DNA of 64,000 nucleotides from Pseudomonas sp. TTU2014-080ASC (GCF_001446935.1 NZ_LKKK01000011.1:434001-498000), one strand, 5' to 3'. Counted from the stretch's first letter, positions 46,069 to 55,358 are shown. Translations and numbers: made by a program. Notes: generated by a model from the sequence alone, not told the origin.

Positions 46069-46113
46069 CGTGCTCCGTAAGAGTTGAACCATTCATAACT
46101 TCGGAGCATCGCT

Positions 46114-47235
46114 ATGAGCCAGATTCTCATTGAGCGCATAGAAGCGTTCATCGTTGATTTACCCACCATTCGCCCGCACAAGCTGGCGATGCATACCATG
46201 CAACAGCAGACACTGGTGATTGTCCGCCTGTATTGCGGTGATGCACTTGAAGGTATTGGTGAGGCCACCACAATCGGTGGTCTCGCCTACGGCTACGAAA
46301 GCCCGGAAAGCATCAAAAGCAATATCGATCACCATTTGGCACCTGCGCTGATCGGTATGGATGCCACCAATATCAATGCGGCCATGCAGCGGCTGGACAA
46401 GATCGCCAAGGGCAACACCTTTGCCAAATCTGCCATTGAAACGGCGCTGCTGGATGCGCAGGGCAAGCGCCTGGGCTTGCCTGTCAGTGAACTGCTCGGC
46501 GGGCGTGTACGTGACAGCCTGGAAGTGGCCTGGACACTGGCCTCCGGTGACACCCGCAAAGACATCGCCGAAGCGGAGCACATGCTGGAGATTAGCCGGC
46601 ACCGCATCTTCAAACTGAAGATCGGTGCTAACCCGGTTGAGCAAGACCTTAAGCATGTGATTGCGATCAAAAAGGCGCTCGGTGAGTCCGCCAGCATTCG
46701 CGTGGATGTGAACCAGTACTGGGATGAGTCTCAGGCGCTGCGGGCTTGTCAGGTGCTGGGCGACAACGGCATTGACCTGATCGAACAACCCATCTCCCGC
46801 ATCAACCGGGCAGGGCAAGTGCGCCTTAACCAACGCAGCCCGGCTCCCATCATGGCGGATGAATCCATCGAGAGCGTTGAGGATGCCTTCAGCCTGGCGG
46901 CCGACGGTGCTGCTTCAGTGTTCGCCCTCAAGATCGCCAAAAACGGTGGCCCCCGTGCGGTATTGCGTACTGCTCAGATCGCCGAAGCCGCCGGTATCGC
47001 CCTGTACGGCGGCACGATGCTGGAAGGCACCGTCGGCACCCTGGCTTCGGCCCACGCCTTTATCACCCTCAAACAACTGACCTGGGCCACTGAGTTGTTC
47101 GGCCCATTGCTGCTGACTGAAGAAATCGTCACCGAGGCGCCGGTTTACCGCGACTTTGCTCTGCACATACCGCGCACACCGGGGCTTGGCATCACGCTCG
47201 ATGAAGAGCGCTTTGCCCGCTTTAAACGCCACTAA
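46114..47235 (+). CDS. catB: Muconate cycloisomerase
   Basis: A 373-residue enolase-superfamily enzyme that converts cis,cis-muconate to muconolactone. The catalytic Lys motif is FKLKIGAN, the metal ligands follow in RVDVNQYWDE, DLIEQPI and MADESIE, and ALKIAKNGGP contains the second lysine. The N-terminal capping domain (RIEAFIVDLPTIRPHKLAMHTMQQQTLVIVRL) is normal. The 45-bp gap behind benD leaves no room for a typical CatR-controlled promoter, so the gene should be read from the benA promoter. Confidence 0.95.
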   Translation: MSQILIERIEAFIVDLPTIRPHKLAMHTMQQQTLVIVRLYCGDALEGIGEATTIGGLAYGYESPESIKSNIDHHLAPALIGMDATNINAAMQRLDKIAKGNTFAKSAIETALLDAQGKRLGLPVSELLGGRVRDSLEVAWTLASGDTRKDIAEAEHMLEISRHRIFKLKIGANPVEQDLKHVIAIKKALGESASIRVDVNQYWDESQALRACQVLGDNGIDLIEQPISRINRAGQVRLNQRSPAPIMADESIESVEDAFSLAADGAASVFALKIAKNGGPRAVLRTAQIAEAAGIALYGGTMLEGTVGTLASAHAFITLKQLTWATELFGPLLLTEEIVTEAPVYRDFALHIPRTPGLGITLDEERFARFKRH

Positions 47236-47252
47236 ACAAGGAGGTAATGCAC

Positions 47253-47543
47253 ATGCTGTTTCACGTAAAGATGGTGGTCAAACTGCCGCTCGACATGGAT
47301 CAGGCTAAGGCTGAAAAGCTCAAGGCTGACGAGAAAGAACTGGCTCAGCGCCTGCAACGGGCAGGCACTTGGCGGCACCTGTGGCGCATCGCCGGGCAGT
47401 ACGCGAATTACAGCGTGTTTGACGTGCCCAGCGTAGAGGCGCTGCACGACACGCTCATGCAGCTCCCGCTGTTCCCCTACATGGAAATTGAGGTCAACGG
47501 CATCTGCCGGCACCCCTCATCCATCCATACCGACGACCGCTGA
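47253..47543 (+). CDS. catC: Muconolactone delta-isomerase
   Basis: A 96-residue decameric-type enzyme that converts muconolactone to 3-oxoadipate enol-lactone. It begins MLFHVKMVVKLPLDMD, with GTWRHLWRIAGQYANYSVFDV and LFPYMEIEVNGICRHPS, all matching CatC. ATG 47253 is used because AAGGAGG ends eight bases upstream. It lies 17 bp after catB. Confidence 0.96.
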   Translation: MLFHVKMVVKLPLDMDQAKAEKLKADEKELAQRLQRAGTWRHLWRIAGQYANYSVFDVPSVEALHDTLMQLPLFPYMEIEVNGICRHPSSIHTDDR

Positions 47544-47586
47544 AATCACTGAACTTGCCTGATAACAACAATTCGAGGTGTTAGCC

Positions 47587-48513
47587 ATGACTGTGAAGAT
47601 TTCTCAAACTGCCGAGACTCAAGCATTTTTTAAAGAGGCTGCTGGTTTTGCTAATAACGACGGCAATCCGCGCATCAAAAAGATCATGTTTCGCGTACTG
47701 AATGATCTGGCAAAACTGATTGAGGACTTTGATCTGACTGAAGACGAGTTCTGGACCTTTGCCGACTACGTCAACCGCTTGGGCAAACGTGGTGAAGCAG
47801 GGCTGCTGATTGCCGGTTTAGGTATTGAGCGCTTTCTGGATATGCGCCAGGACGCGATTGATGCCGAGATTGGCCAAACCGGCGGTACCCCACGCACCAT
47901 TGAAGGCCCGCTTTATGTTGCAGGCGCTCCGGTAGCACAGGGCAGTACGCGGATGGATGACGGCACAGAGGATAACGTCGCCACCGTTATGTTCCTTGAA
48001 GGGCAAGTACTGGATTTGGACGGCAAACCCATTGCCGGTGCTACCGTCGATTTGTGGCACGCCAACACCAAGGGCAACTACTCGTTCTTTGACAAGAGCC
48101 AGTCTGAATACAACCTGCGCCGCCGCATCATCACCGACAGCGAAGGGCGCTACCAAGCACGCAGCATTGTGCCGTCTGGTTATGGTTGCGATCCGCAAGG
48201 GCCGACTCAGGAATGCCTGGATTTACTGGGCCGTCATGGCCAGCGTCCGGCACATATCCACTTCTTCATTTCCGCGCCGGGCTATCGCCATCTGACCACG
48301 CAAATCAACCTAGCAGGTGATAAGTACCTGTGGGACGACTTTGCCTACGCTACTCGCGATGGTCTGGTCGGAGAGCTGGTCTTCCGTGAGGGCGGCGCGC
48401 GGGGCGTGTCTGAGCGATGCGCCGAGCTGCGGTTTGATTTCCAGCTGCAGAAGGCGGCAGATAATAAAGACGAGCAACGCAGTCATCGCCCACGGGCCCT
48501 GCAAGTGCTTTAA
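47587..48513 (+). CDS. catA: Catechol 1,2-dioxygenase
   Basis: A 308-residue intradiol dioxygenase that opens catechol to cis,cis-muconate. The non-haem Fe(III) ligands are Tyr165, Tyr199, His223 and His225 (GNYSFFD, SGYGCDP, PAHIHF). The N-terminal helical dimerisation domain (residues about 1-100) is present. ATG 47587 follows GAGGTG. As last gene of the operon it closes the route benzoate to catechol to muconate to enol-lactone; genes for CatD/PcaD and the 3-oxoadipate steps are not in the window. The order catB-catC-catA is as in other pseudomonads. Confidence 0.96.
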   Translation: MTVKISQTAETQAFFKEAAGFANNDGNPRIKKIMFRVLNDLAKLIEDFDLTEDEFWTFADYVNRLGKRGEAGLLIAGLGIERFLDMRQDAIDAEIGQTGGTPRTIEGPLYVAGAPVAQGSTRMDDGTEDNVATVMFLEGQVLDLDGKPIAGATVDLWHANTKGNYSFFDKSQSEYNLRRRIITDSEGRYQARSIVPSGYGCDPQGPTQECLDLLGRHGQRPAHIHFFISAPGYRHLTTQINLAGDKYLWDDFAYATRDGLVGELVFREGGARGVSERCAELRFDFQLQKAADNKDEQRSHRPRALQVL

Positions 48514-48518
48514 GGCAG

Positions 48519-48557
48519 AGCAGACCTGCGGGAAGGGGCCTTACCTGCAGGTCTGCT
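48519..48557 (+). terminator. Large hairpin after catA
   Basis: AGCAGACCTGC (48519-48529) pairs with GCAGGTCTGCT (48547-48557) around a 17-base loop, six bp after the catA stop. No uridine tract follows, so it may be a stabilising 3' hairpin or a weak terminator of the ben-cat operon. Confidence 0.6.
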
Positions 48558-48664
48558 AATTGGAGAGGCTTCCGCTTGTAAGTTCTGACTCGCTGCGGGT
48601 TTAGCTTCTCTCTGAAAAACTGTATAAGCCCCTGCTATCTGCTGTAGATCAAGGAATACCCTCA

Positions 48665-49264
48665 ATGCATCGTGTCTGGATGCTTGTTCTGCTCGGGATG
48701 ATGGCGGGGTGCTCGACCAAGCCTCCGGCTAATCCCTATAACCTCTGTGAAATCTTCCGGGAAAAGCCAGACTGGCATGAAGCCGCGCTGGATATGCAAA
48801 AGCGCTGGGGTGCGCCGGTTCAGGTGCCGATGGCGATGATGTATCAGGAGTCATCTTTCAAGCACGACGCGATACCGCCACGCTACTACTTCCTCGGTTT
48901 TATTCCCTGGGGCCGGGTGAGTACAGCCTATGGCTACGCGCAGGCGAAGACCGACACGTGGGCAGACTACAAGCGCGAAGCGGGACGCTGGGGCGCAGAC
49001 CGGGATGACTTTGCCGATGCCATCGACTTTATGGGCTGGTACATGTCCAAGACCCGCAAGGTTAACGGTGTTTCCCTGTGGGATGCCTACGGCCAGTACC
49101 TGAACTACCACGAAGGCTGGGGTGGCTACCGAAACCGCAGTTACGATGCCAAACCCTGGCTGAAAACCACTTCACAAAAAGTCCAGGCCCGCGCTTCGGA
49201 GTACGGCGCGCAGTACCGCAGTTGTGAGCAGGAACTGTCCAAGAGCAGCGGTTGGTTTTGGTGA
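48665..49264 (+). CDS. Lipoprotein with lysozyme-like (transglycosylase SLT-related) fold
   Basis: A 199-residue outer-membrane-type lipoprotein: signal MHRVWMLVLLGMMAGC with lipobox MAGC (Cys16). MYQESSFKHDA resembles the catalytic ES motif of SLT lytic transglycosylases, and AYGYAQAKTDTW plus YNLCEIFREKPDW match a group of proteobacterial SLT-like lipoproteins. It could cleave peptidoglycan locally; activity is unproven. It lies alone, 151 bp after catA, and is not expected to belong to benzoate catabolism. Confidence 0.82.
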   Translation: MHRVWMLVLLGMMAGCSTKPPANPYNLCEIFREKPDWHEAALDMQKRWGAPVQVPMAMMYQESSFKHDAIPPRYYFLGFIPWGRVSTAYGYAQAKTDTWADYKREAGRWGADRDDFADAIDFMGWYMSKTRKVNGVSLWDAYGQYLNYHEGWGGYRNRSYDAKPWLKTTSQKVQARASEYGAQYRSCEQELSKSSGWFW

Positions 49265-49355
49265 AACTGCGGTTTTTGTTGAGTGCGATAAACCCGTGTA
49301 GCGGGTTATCTTCTGTCAAGTTTGGTTGTGTTCGCTGAATTATCTGGACTGATAA

Positions 49356-49964
49356 ATGCCCCTGGACACCTGGTTACTGTATCTGCTGACTTGCTTCGGT
49401 ATTGCGGTGGTTCCAGGGCCGAATGCCATGCTTGTGCTGACCCACGGTGCCATGCATGGCCGACAAAAAGCTGTAGGCACTATTAGTGGCGGCGTGCTGG
49501 GCTTTGTAGTGATGCTGTCTTTATGCGCCACTGGGCTGGCAGTGCTGATCCAAACTTCGCCGACCTTGTTTAATGCACTGAAGATTGTTGGTGGCGTTTA
49601 CCTGATCTGGCTGGGTGCCAACCTCTGGCGAGCCGCGCCGATCACCTTTGACCCTCTCTCCGGTCAGGCTTCTGGCAATGCATTGTTGTTCAGGCAGGGG
49701 CTGCTGGCAGCTTTATCCAACCCCAAGGCGTTGCTGCTGTACACCGCCTTTTTACCGCCATTTCTGGACTCCAGCCGCAACCTGTTGGTGCAAACTCTAG
49801 TGATCGTCATTACCTATGCGGTGGTGGAGTTTGCGGTGGAGTACTTGATCGCCAGTGCGGCCGATAAAGTCAGACCTTGGCTGGCGCGGTCGGGACGGTT
49901 ATTCAATCTGATTTGCGGCTGCTTTTTTGTCATCTTCGGCGTATTGCTGCCGTTCAGTTCATAA
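49356..49964 (+). CDS. LysE/RhtB-family amino-acid exporter (first)
   Basis: A 202-residue inner-membrane exporter with six hydrophobic helices. GIAVVPGPNAMLVLTHGAMHGRQKAVGTISGGVLGF is the family signature, and LLAALSNPKALLLYTAFLPPF lies after the third helix. It exports an amino acid or metabolite; the substrate cannot be assigned. A second family member lies at 50960-51604 on the other strand. No adjacent regulator was recognised. Confidence 0.9.
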   Translation: MPLDTWLLYLLTCFGIAVVPGPNAMLVLTHGAMHGRQKAVGTISGGVLGFVVMLSLCATGLAVLIQTSPTLFNALKIVGGVYLIWLGANLWRAAPITFDPLSGQASGNALLFRQGLLAALSNPKALLLYTAFLPPFLDSSRNLLVQTLVIVITYAVVEFAVEYLIASAADKVRPWLARSGRLFNLICGCFFVIFGVLLPFSS

Positions 49965-50103
49965 CGTAGCGTTCCTGTTCTTCAAGGGCATCCTTTGACG
50001 CGTATGCTCAGTTGTTGCAGCCTTGGGGAGTCGATGTGTGGGACTTCCCGGCCGGCTTGGTTCTGTTATTGGATTTTCGGAGTTATGACCTTGGTTTTTC
50101 CGC

Positions 50104-50811
50104 ATGAAGCGTGATGCCGGTCTGGACTTGGTCAAATGGTTAGCTTTACTGACCATGTTGGTGGACCACCTGCGTCACCTCTGGCCTCAGGCGCAGGATG
50201 AGTTATTCATGCTCGGCCGCCTGGCATTCCCGCTGTTTTGTCTTGGGATCGCTGCCAACGTACGCCGCTCCCGCAGCGGGGAGTTGTTTACTCCGAACAA
50301 TGCACGTTACCTGGCCTGGCTTGTCGCCTTTTCGGTTATCTCAGAGCTTCCTTATCAGTGGCTTTCCACGCAAAGCAGCTCGTTAAACATCATGCCAACC
50401 CTGACACTTGGATTGCTGGTGGCCTGGGCTGTGCATCATCAGAGTCAGAGCGCTTCTCTGCTCGGGGCTGCTGGCATCGCAGCAGGTGCCTTATTGCATG
50501 ACGTGCTGATGTACGGCGTATTCGGGGTGTTGCTGCCAGCATCCTTAGTGATCGCGTTAAAACGTTCGGGTGTGTTCTGGCTTTTGCCGGCCGTGGTCAG
50601 TGTTTTGGCCAATAGCCGTAATCGCTGGAGTGATGGCTTGAGCTTCGACACCATCGGCAACAGTGTGGTTGTGGAGTTTATGGCCCCGCTGTTAGGCCTT
50701 TGGCTGCTGCGGGCGGGCTTCACGTGGCGTGTTTGGCCGGTGGGGCGCTGGGGCTACTTTTTCTATCCGATTCACCTGTTGTTGCTGACGATGATCAGGG
50801 CGGTGCTGTAG
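50104..50811 (+). CDS. TraX-family membrane protein
   Basis: A 235-residue polytopic membrane protein beginning DLVKWLALLTMLVDHLRHLWP, with a conserved MLGRLAFPLFCLGIAANVRRS region and C-terminal FFYPIHLLLL. TraX of the F plasmid N-acetylates pilin, but chromosomal TraX-like proteins are common in pseudomonads and have no assigned role; related acyltransferase-3 folds act on surface glycans. No conjugation gene is nearby. It is preceded by a 139-bp gap in which nothing was identified. Confidence 0.85.
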   Translation: MKRDAGLDLVKWLALLTMLVDHLRHLWPQAQDELFMLGRLAFPLFCLGIAANVRRSRSGELFTPNNARYLAWLVAFSVISELPYQWLSTQSSSLNIMPTLTLGLLVAWAVHHQSQSASLLGAAGIAAGALLHDVLMYGVFGVLLPASLVIALKRSGVFWLLPAVVSVLANSRNRWSDGLSFDTIGNSVVVEFMAPLLGLWLLRAGFTWRVWPVGRWGYFFYPIHLLLLTMIRAVL

Positions 50812-50959
50812 AGGTTTGGACAAGTGTCCTGGACGGATGCCCTAAAACGCGCTGACTGACGTGCGCAACTGAACATGTTTACGGATTGAACCTATAACCG
50901 GTGCAGCTTTAGCGGCGGCCGCGGTAGGAACAGTCGACAGATGCAGGCGGAGCCCTTTC

Positions 50960-51604
50960 TCAGCGGTGAGTGAGCGCCAGCCTGACGCCCAGCCCAATAA
51001 AGGCAGTGCCTACAATCCGATCCAGCAGTATCTGGATTTTGCGGTTGCGGGAGACTGCGCCAGCGGCACTGCCTGCCAATAGGGCGAACATCGAGTCGGT
51101 CACAAAGGCCACCAGCGTGTAAGCAAGGCCCAGTACGAGGAAGGATTCCATCTGGTGTTGTCCGTTAGGCACGACGAATTGCGGGAAGAACGAGACAAAA
51201 AACAGCAGCACCTTGGGGTTGGTCAGGGTGGTGATAAAGCCTTTGCTGAGTAGGTCCTGCAAGCGCGCATCTTTCTTAATCGGCGGGGCATCGTCCTGCC
51301 CAGCATCGGTTTTGGTTAATGTGCCGAGGATCATCTTCCCGCCCAGATACATCAGATAAAGCGCGCCGGCATATTTAACGATCGAGAACATCACCGGTGA
51401 GGCTGCAATCAGTGCAGTCAGGCCAATCACACTGGCGATCGCGTGGGTGCAACTGCCCAGAGCAACGCCGGCCGCAGAAATAACACCAGCCCGTCGTCCA
51501 TTGGCAACGCTTTGCCCTACGACGTAGGCCATATCAGGGCCAGGGGTAATGGAAAGCAGAAAAACGGCCAGTACAAACAGCCACAAGCTGGTGATATCGA
51601 ACAT
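50960..51604 (-). CDS. LysE/RhtB-family amino-acid exporter (second)
   Basis: A 214-residue exporter: LSITPGPDMAYVVGQSVANGRRAGVISAAGVALG is the family signature, and SKGFITTLTNPKVLLFFVSFFPQF follows. Six helices are predicted. It shares the fold with the protein at 49356 but is clearly divergent, so they are not recent duplicates. The C-terminus (VGTAFIGLGVRLALTHR) is complete. Substrate unknown, possibly threonine/homoserine-like amino acids. Confidence 0.92.
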   Translation of the reverse strand: MFDITSLWLFVLAVFLLSITPGPDMAYVVGQSVANGRRAGVISAAGVALGSCTHAIASVIGLTALIAASPVMFSIVKYAGALYLMYLGGKMILGTLTKTDAGQDDAPPIKKDARLQDLLSKGFITTLTNPKVLLFFVSFFPQFVVPNGQHQMESFLVLGLAYTLVAFVTDSMFALLAGSAAGAVSRNRKIQILLDRIVGTAFIGLGVRLALTHR

Positions 51605-51971
51605 AAGGACGTGCCTACAGAAACGGCTGGCGGCTGAGCGGGTTTACTCGCCAGATAACGAAAGGCCGCTACTTTAACATTTGCCTAATTGCTCCGTCGG
51701 CGGTGTTGCTGCCTGCCGACAGCCTGCAAACCATCGCCAGCGCTTTGCAAGCCCGTGAGGCAAACTTAGGGCAGTAAGCGCGGCAGCAGCTTTAAGGCTG
51801 TACAATCCAGAGGCTGGGTGCTGGTGAGTGCCCAGCCTTTTTGCTGCCTGCCTTTACTGAGGCTCACACCACTGCTTGCCCGCGTTGCCTCATGTTTTTC
51901 TCGGCGAAAAGTGGTTATACCCTTGGTTAACCCCGCTGCCCTGTCTCGATCTGTATCCGCACAATTAAGTT
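51605..51971. other. 367-bp region upstream of dinB with an orphan terminator
   Basis: Divergent spacer between the LysE exporter and dinB. On the + strand an open frame without ATG, about 51634-51779, ends in the codons for LQTIASALQAREANLGQ and a TAA, then the terminator at 51811-51842. This looks like the remnant 3' end of a lost gene. TACAAT at 51801-51806 resembles a -10 but has no matching -35. The dinB promoter should lie right of the terminator. No SOS box of the CTGT-N8-ACAG form was found. Confidence 0.4.
51811..51842 (+). terminator. Orphan intrinsic terminator upstream of dinB
   Basis: AGGCTGGG (51811-51818) pairs exactly with CCCAGCCT (51831-51838), loop of 12 bases, followed by TTTT. 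No intact gene on the + strand ends before it, so it may end a remnant gene or a short untranslated RNA. Confidence 0.8.
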
Positions 51972-53033
51972 ATGAGCCAACGAAAGATCGTCCACATTGA
52001 CTGTGATTGCTTTTACGCCGCGATCGAGATGCGTGACGATCCGTCCTTGGCAGGAAAGCCGATTGCGGTAGGGGGCTCGGCTGAGCGGCGTGGGGTGATT
52101 GCGACCTGTAACTACGAGGCGCGGGCGTATGGTGTGCGCTCGGCCATGGCATCGGCTCAGGCGCTGAAGTTGTGTCCCGATCTGTTGATCGTAAAGCCGC
52201 GAATGGATGTTTACCGGTCGGTTTCACGGGAGATTCACGCCATCTTTCGTGAGTTCACCGATTTGATCGAACCGCTGTCGCTGGACGAGGCCTATCTGGA
52301 TGTCAGTGACAGTCCGCACTTCTCTGGCAGTGCTACGCGGATTGCTCAGGAGATTCGCAAGCGAGTGTGGCAGACGCTGCACATCACAGTGTCCGCGGGC
52401 GTGGCGCCCAACAAATTTATCGCCAAGATCGCCAGCGACTGGCGTAAGCCTAATGGGCTGTTTGTGGTCACGCCGGACGAGGTGGAGGGTTTTGTCGCCG
52501 CGCTTCCCGTTAGTAAATTGCATGGTGTGGGCAAGGTGACGGCCGACAAGCTGGGGCGGCACGGCATTCGCACCTGCAGTGATTTGCGTGAATGGAACAA
52601 GCTGGCGTTGGCCAAAGAGTTCGGTAGCTTTGGTGAACGGCTGTGGGAACTGGCGCGAGGCATTGATAACCGCCCGGTGGAGAATGACAGTCGAAGACAG
52701 TCGGTCAGCGTGGAAAACACGTTCGATGCTGATTTGCCGGATTTACAAGCCTGTCTTGATGAGTTGCCGGATTTACTCGAGCAACTCAAGACGCGTTTGG
52801 AGCGGTTGGATGCGAGTTACCGGCCGGACAAGCCATTCGTCAAAGTGAAGTTTCACGATTTCACCCAGACTACGCTGGAACAAAGTGGTGCCGGACGTGA
52901 TCTGGAAAGTTATCGGCGTTTGCTGGCCAGTGCGTTTGCTCGAGGCAACAAGCCTGTCCGACTGCTGGGTGTAGGTGTGCGTTTGCACGATTTGCGCGGC
53001 AAGCTGGTACAGCTGGAGTTGTTTGACGGCTGA
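51972..53033 (+). CDS. dinB: DNA polymerase IV (Y-family translesion polymerase)
   Basis: A 353-residue error-prone polymerase. HIDCDCFYAAIEM contains the first catalytic Asp, SLDEAYLDV the second Asp/Glu pair, and GVAPNKFIAKIASDWRKPNG the following finger/thumb segment. The little-finger domain ends in QLELF, the sliding-clamp-binding motif at the extreme C-terminus. The length is typical. It is followed 24 bp later by the YdcF-like gene on the same strand. Confidence 0.96.
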   Translation: MSQRKIVHIDCDCFYAAIEMRDDPSLAGKPIAVGGSAERRGVIATCNYEARAYGVRSAMASAQALKLCPDLLIVKPRMDVYRSVSREIHAIFREFTDLIEPLSLDEAYLDVSDSPHFSGSATRIAQEIRKRVWQTLHITVSAGVAPNKFIAKIASDWRKPNGLFVVTPDEVEGFVAALPVSKLHGVGKVTADKLGRHGIRTCSDLREWNKLALAKEFGSFGERLWELARGIDNRPVENDSRRQSVSVENTFDADLPDLQACLDELPDLLEQLKTRLERLDASYRPDKPFVKVKFHDFTQTTLEQSGAGRDLESYRRLLASAFARGNKPVRLLGVGVRLHDLRGKLVQLELFDG

Positions 53034-53057
53034 CAGGCATCTCAGGGAGGAGGTGGT

Positions 53058-53699
53058 ATGACCGAAACACTGCGCCAGGCTCAAGTGCTCTGGGACTATC
53101 TATCAGCGAGGCGCAGTCATGCGCAGTGTGAGCTGCTGATCGTCTGCGGCAGCTATGATCTGCGGGTTTGCGACTATGCCTGTGAGCTGCTTAATCAAGG
53201 CGTTGCCGGGCATATCGTGTTCTCAGGCAATACCGGCAACTGGACGCGGCATTTGTGGACGAGGCCTGAGGCTGAGATTTTCGCGGAGCGTGCTGTGGCG
53301 CTTGGTGTAAGCCCCGATCAGTTCACTCTGGAGGCGCGTGCAACCAATTTTGCCGAAAACATTGCCTTTACCCGGCAGCTGTTTGCGCACGTGCGCAGTG
53401 CTACGTTTCTAACCAAACCCAATTCGATTCGCCGGGTAAAGCTGACCTTACCCATTCGCTGGCCGGAGCTAACGGCGTGGGTGGATGCGCCGGATTATGG
53501 CTTTCCAGACGGAATCGCCAACGCCGTTGGGGTGTTCGGGGTGATTGCGGAAATGGTCGGTGATATTCAGCGCATCAAGCTGTATCCGCAGGCCGGTTTT
53601 CAGGTAGCTGCTGATTTGCCGGAAGCGGTGGAGCAGGCCTGGCAGTATCTGGTGGCGCAGGGTTTTGATCATCACACGATCAGTGTCCAGCGCGGCTAA
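53058..53699 (+). CDS. YdcF-like DUF218 domain protein
   Basis: A 213-residue cytoplasmic protein. LIVCGSYDLRVCDYACELLNQG and IVFSGNTGNWTRHLWTRPEAEIFAERAVALGVSPDQFTLEARATNFAENIAFTRQLF match the DUF218/YdcF fold, which binds S-adenosylmethionine in the E. coli member. AGGAGG precedes the ATG by about seven bases. It may be co-transcribed with dinB. Function unknown. Confidence 0.87.
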   Translation: MTETLRQAQVLWDYLSARRSHAQCELLIVCGSYDLRVCDYACELLNQGVAGHIVFSGNTGNWTRHLWTRPEAEIFAERAVALGVSPDQFTLEARATNFAENIAFTRQLFAHVRSATFLTKPNSIRRVKLTLPIRWPELTAWVDAPDYGFPDGIANAVGVFGVIAEMVGDIQRIKLYPQAGFQVAADLPEAVEQAWQYLVAQGFDHHTISVQRG

Positions 53700-53718
53700 C
53701 ACTTTTCAGTGCGCACAA

Positions 53719-53746
53719 AAAAGGCGAAGCCTGAGCTTCGCCTTTT
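53719..53746. terminator. Bidirectional terminator between ydcF-like gene and rhlB
   Basis: AAAAGGCGAAGC (53719-53730) pairs with GCTTCGCCTTTT (53735-53746), loop CTGA. A-rich and T-rich flanks allow termination of both convergent transcripts. Confidence 0.93.
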
Positions 53747-53759
53747 CTTTATCCGCCGA

Positions 53760-55205
53760 TCAGTTCTTGCGCGGAACAGCTTTGAGCAGTTCGTCTGGCG
53801 GCATTTCGCAGGCGATCTTGCGGCCCAGCAGCGCTTCAATAGCGGGCAGAGCGTAGGCGTCATCTTCACCGGCAAAGCTGATGGAGGTGCCGCTGGTGCC
53901 AGCGCGACCGGTACGGCCGATACGGTGTACGTAGTCGTCCGGGGTTTCCGGCAGGGTGAAGTTGATCACGTGGCTGATGCCGTCGATGTGAATGCCGCGA
54001 CCGGCAACATCGGTGGCCACCAGAACGCGGATTTTGCCTTCACGGAAGCCTTCCAACACTTTGATCCGCTTGTGCTGCGGCACGTCGCCGGACATTTGCG
54101 CTGCGCTGACGCCATCACGGGTCAGGCGCTCTTCAATGCGACGTACTTCATCCTTACGGTTGGCAAACACCATCACCCGGCTCCAGTCGTTCTGGGTGAT
54201 CAGGTTGTACAGCAGTTTGTACTTGTCGCTGCCAGCTACGGCGTAGACGTGCTGTTCAACGGTGTCGCTGGCGACGTTTTCCGGCTCGATTTCGACAATG
54301 GCCGGGTTAGTCGTCCACTGCTTGGCCAGGTTCATCACGTCTTCGGTGAAGGTGGCGGAGAACAGCAGGGTCTGGCGTTCGCCCTTCATCGGGGTTTGGC
54401 GAATGATCTGGCGGACCTGCGGAATAAAGCCCATGTCGAGCATGCGGTCGGCTTCGTCCAGCACCATTACTTCGACCATGTCCAAGTGCACTTCACCGCG
54501 CTGGTTGAAGTCCAGCAGACGGCCTGGTGTGGCGACGAGGATGTCGCAGTAGCGCGATTCCAGCTGCTTGAGCTGTTTATCGAAGTCCATGCCGCCGACA
54601 AAGCTCATGACGTTGAGGCCGCAATATTTGGTCAGCGCCTGAGCATCTTTGGCAATCTGCACCACCAGTTCGCGGGTTGGCGCAATGATCAGTGCGCGCG
54701 GCTCGCCCATGTAGCGTTCTTTAGGCGGAGGCGTCTGCAGCAGTTGAGTAATGGTGGAGATCAGGAAGGCAGCGGTTTTGCCGGTGCCTGTCTGTGCGCG
54801 GCCAATGGCGTCACGACCGTTGAGGGTATAGCCCAGCACTTGTGCCTGAATCGGCGTGCAGTACGGGAAGCCCAGATCATGAATAGCGTGCATCAACTCG
54901 GGGGAGAGGTTGAAATCATGGAAGCGGGTCTTGCCTTCGGCTGGCTCAACCACGAAGTCTTCAAGCTTCCAGGTATCCACCGGTTTTACAGGCTGTTCGC
55001 GACGCGGACGTTCCTGTTTGCCTTTAGTTTGCGGAGCTTTACCGCTGGCTGCCTGGCCACGTGCTTTGGCTGGGCGGCCGGATTTTTCCGCTTTGGGCTC
55101 TTCTTTGACGTGTTTGGCGCTGGGCGCTTCAGGTTGACCAGCAGGGTTGGGCGTGGGGTTTTCGGTCTTGCCGAAAATCTTTTTGAGTGCTTTGAGCACG
55201 GCCAT
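53760..55205 (-). CDS. rhlB: DEAD-box ATP-dependent RNA helicase RhlB
   Basis: A 481-residue helicase, longer than E. coli RhlB because of a basic, Lys/Arg/Pro-rich N-terminal extension of about 90 residues typical of pseudomonads. Core motifs: Q motif [24 protein letters not shown], Ia [47 protein letters not shown]. It unwinds structured RNA, probably in association with RNase E or polynucleotide phosphorylase. It is transcribed leftwards and convergent with the dinB-ydcF pair. A 153-bp gap upstream holds its promoter. Confidence 0.93.
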   Translation of the reverse strand: MAVLKALKKIFGKTENPTPNPAGQPEAPSAKHVKEEPKAEKSGRPAKARGQAASGKAPQTKGKQERPRREQPVKPVDTWKLEDFVVEPAEGKTRFHDFNLSPELMHAIHDLGFPYCTPIQAQVLGYTLNGRDAIGRAQTGTGKTAAFLISTITQLLQTPPPKERYMGEPRALIIAPTRELVVQIAKDAQALTKYCGLNVMSFVGGMDFDKQLKQLESRYCDILVATPGRLLDFNQRGEVHLDMVEVMVLDEADRMLDMGFIPQVRQIIRQTPMKGERQTLLFSATFTEDVMNLAKQWTTNPAIVEIEPENVASDTVEQHVYAVAGSDKYKLLYNLITQNDWSRVMVFANRKDEVRRIEERLTRDGVSAAQMSGDVPQHKRIKVLEGFREGKIRVLVATDVAGRGIHIDGISHVINFTLPETPDDYVHRIGRTGRAGTSGTSISFAGEDDAYALPAIEALLGRKIACEMPPDELLKAVPRKN

Positions 55206-55358
55206 CTCGTCAATTGGTTAAGGAATGAACGGGCCACAGTGTAAAGCATGTCGCCGGTATGGCGAAGCATTGTCCCGGTTCTTGACTGTTTTAGAGGGTT
55301 AATCCGGCGATTTTGCAGCTTTGTCCAAGCCAGCTGTGTGCTCAGCGATCTGTAAATG

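Noticed and set aside
46069..46113. Separate CatR-controlled promoter before catB
   Set aside because: Only 45 bp are available, with no LysR-type T-N11-A palindrome or -35/-10 pair visible; read-through from benD is more likely.
50104..50811. Conjugation function for the TraX-like gene
   Set aside because: No transfer, pilus or relaxase genes are nearby, and chromosomal TraX-like proteins are common without conjugation.
51720..51780. Tiny GTG-started gene before the orphan terminator
   Set aside because: No ribosome site precedes the GTG and only about 25 codons remain; it was treated as a possible gene remnant instead.
51930..51971. SOS (LexA) box before dinB
   Set aside because: CTGTATCCGCACA resembles part of a LexA site, but the symmetric CTG-N10-CAG arrangement is not met.
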